Shown piece after piece: positions 6,232 through 7,203 of a stretch of DNA of 7,203 nt (positions are counted from its first letter, which is position 1; every line of letters begins with the position of its first letter). Made by a program: the position numbers and the translations under genes. Under the pieces are notes generated by a model. That model was not told the origin of the DNA and did not search any database. It worked only from the letters and a program-made list of their open reading frames with translations. The DNA is from Pseudomonadota bacterium (GTDB taxonomy: Bacteria > Pseudomonadota > Alphaproteobacteria > Rhizobiales > Hyphomicrobiaceae): NCBI GenBank assembly GCA_021812845.1, contig JAKAML010000063.1:1-7203 (forward strand), read 5' to 3'.

Positions 6232-7203
6232 ATGTGGTGTATGCGAGGCCGGGTTCGGGCGGTCGGATTGGCCGCCATCATTGCAGCGCTGGCGGCGCAA
6301 GAGGTGTCCGCGGACGGTCTGGTTCTGCCCGTTTACGCCACCGAGGCCGACTTGACGCCGTTAGCCGTCGCCGAGATCGCCGAGATCGGCGCGCCGCAGC
6401 GCGTCAGCTACGCGGCGGGTGATACGTTCGAAACGCTGGTCGAGCGCGTCTGCGGCCGCAAGGATCAGCTCTACCTCGACTATCTCAGGAGCAACGTTCC
6501 GCCGGCGCTGCGCGAGGCGACGACGGACGCCGATCCACAGGGCGGCACGCGGCTCACTCGCGCGGGCGAGATCGAGCTGCCGCACTGCCTGCGGCTGCCG
6601 GGCGAGACGCGGGTGGGGCTCCAGTCCGTCAAGACCTTGCGCAAGGGCGACGTCAGCCCCGCGACACGGGTGTTGCAGGAGGGACTGGTCAAGGAAGGTT
6701 ATCTCGGACAGGCGAGCGGCAAATATGACGAGGCGACCGTGCGCGCCGTGCGGATTTTTCAAGACAAGGCCGGGCTCAAGGTCGACGGCGTGGCGGGGGC
6801 CGAGACGTGGGCCAAGTTCAGCAAGGTTGCGGACGGAGGGAAGCCGGCGGGTTGGCTCGACATGGTCGCGCGTCACGATACCGGAGTGCAATGGGACACG
6901 TCCAGGGCGCCTGCGAGCACCTCGCCTCGAGCCAAGCCCGAGATCCGACACGCTGTAGACATCGAGAGCTTGAATGAGATTTTTCTCTCGAAAGGGGGGG
7001 CGGGAGCAGAGGACGCCGCTGCCGAGCCGGCGAGCAAGAGCCTGAGGTTGACGTCAAGCCAGTCGTTCGGCGGGCTGAGCGGCATCCCGCTCCGTGCGGG
7101 TCTCGGGGAGGAGCACGCGCGAAACGCAGGCGCGCGGATCGCAGCGTTCGCGAAGTCTATTGCGGTGGCCCCGCCGGGAAACGACGACTTCCACCTGCTC
7201 GAT
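6232..7203 (+). CDS. Exported peptidoglycan-binding-domain protein with LysM-like segment (partial, runs off the right edge)
   Basis: The frame is open for 324 codons to the window edge. It begins ATG TGG TGT ATG; the in-frame stop at 6208-6210 limits the start. GGGG (6224-6227) is 4 bases before the first ATG and 13 before the second (6241), so either is possible. Residues 4-28 look like a Sec signal peptide: RGRVR, then a hydrophobic run VGLAAIIAALAA, with cleavage likely after VSA. Residues 57-118 are LysM-like but divergent (SYAAGDTFETLVERV at 59-73, L-RSN at 85-88, AGEIELPHC at 111-119). C74 and C119 are the only cysteines visible after the signal peptide and could pair. Residues 132-196 form a clear PG_binding_1 domain (TRVLQEGLVKEGYLG, YDEATVRAVRIFQ, GLKVDGVAGAETW). 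The rest (200-324) is low in recognisable motifs. A cell-envelope role is inferred; any catalytic domain would lie outside the window. Codons such as TTA, CAA, ATT and TTT are commoner than in the nitrite operon. Confidence 0.8.
   Translation, partial: MWCMRGRVRAVGLAAIIAALAAQEVSADGLVLPVYATEADLTPLAVAEIAEIGAPQRVSYAAGDTFETLVERVCGRKDQLYLDYLRSNVPPALREATTDADPQGGTRLTRAGEIELPHCLRLPGETRVGLQSVKTLRKGDVSPATRVLQEGLVKEGYLGQASGKYDEATVRAVRIFQDKAGLKVDGVAGAETWAKFSKVADGGKPAGWLDMVARHDTGVQWDTSRAPASTSPRAKPEIRHAVDIESLNEIFLSKGGAGAEDAAAEPASKSLRLTSSQSFGGLSGIPLRAGLGEEHARNAGARIAAFAKSIAVAPPGNDDFHLLD

Noticed and set aside
5747..6281. Minus-strand frames over the integrase end and the gap
   Set aside because: No recognisable domain, they overlap real integrase sequence, and no ribosome site was seen; kept only as an undefined region.
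6361..6958. Alternative frames over the peptidoglycan-binding gene
   Set aside because: Shadows of the frame starting at 6232, which has the signal peptide and the PG_binding_1 motif and runs off the window.
1..7203. CRISPR arrays, insertion-sequence ends, toxin-antitoxin pairs, riboswitches, rRNA
   Set aside because: Nothing regular enough was seen on either strand: no repeat-spacer pattern, no transposase motifs, no paired small genes and no rRNA-like sequence.

Overview
The window is GC-rich DNA (most codons end in G or C), with alphaproteobacterial-looking proteins and gene order. Hyphomicrobiales is my best guess, made from protein flavour and operon layout and not from any marker gene.

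Region 1 (1-3689, + strand) is the 3' part of an assimilatory nitrate/nitrite operon. It holds the end of a nitrate ABC-transporter ATPase (NrtD type), then a siroheme/[4Fe-4S] nitrite reductase (NirA) overlapping it by ATGA, then a CysJ-like NADPH/FAD reductase that lacks the flavodoxin (FMN) domain and carries a four-cysteine iron-sulfur domain instead. The simplest reading is import of nitrate or nitrite, followed by six-electron reduction of nitrite to ammonium. Electrons would flow NADPH -> FAD -> [4Fe-4S] of the reductase -> [4Fe-4S]/siroheme of NirA. Both redox proteins carry a similar short N-terminal motif (Q-R-x-[YW]-L-x-G-F), which may be a subunit-assembly element.

Region 2 (3696-4967, - strand) is an APC-superfamily amino-acid permease, convergent with the reductase. 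The two stop codons are 6 bp apart and form the two ends of a perfect 12-bp palindrome.

Region 3 (about 5051-6231) looks like the edge of a decayed integrated element. The 3' half of a tRNA-Leu gene (- strand, with CCA, T arm and long variable arm) has no matching 5' half. To its right are about 220 bp of non-coding, somewhat AT-richer DNA, then the N-terminal part of a tyrosine recombinase that loses its homology before the catalytic domain, then about 300 bp without a recognisable gene. The tRNA 3' fragment fits an attachment-site junction with the host chromosome on the left and the element on the right.

Region 4 (6232 to the right edge, + strand) is the start of an exported protein with a signal peptide, a divergent LysM-like segment and a clear peptidoglycan-binding domain (PG_binding_1). 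It stays open at the window edge, and its codon use is less strictly GC-ending than in the nitrite operon.

I found no clearly new system. The most interesting items are the flavodoxin-less, iron-sulfur CysJ-like partner of NirA and the tRNA-Leu/integrase junction.
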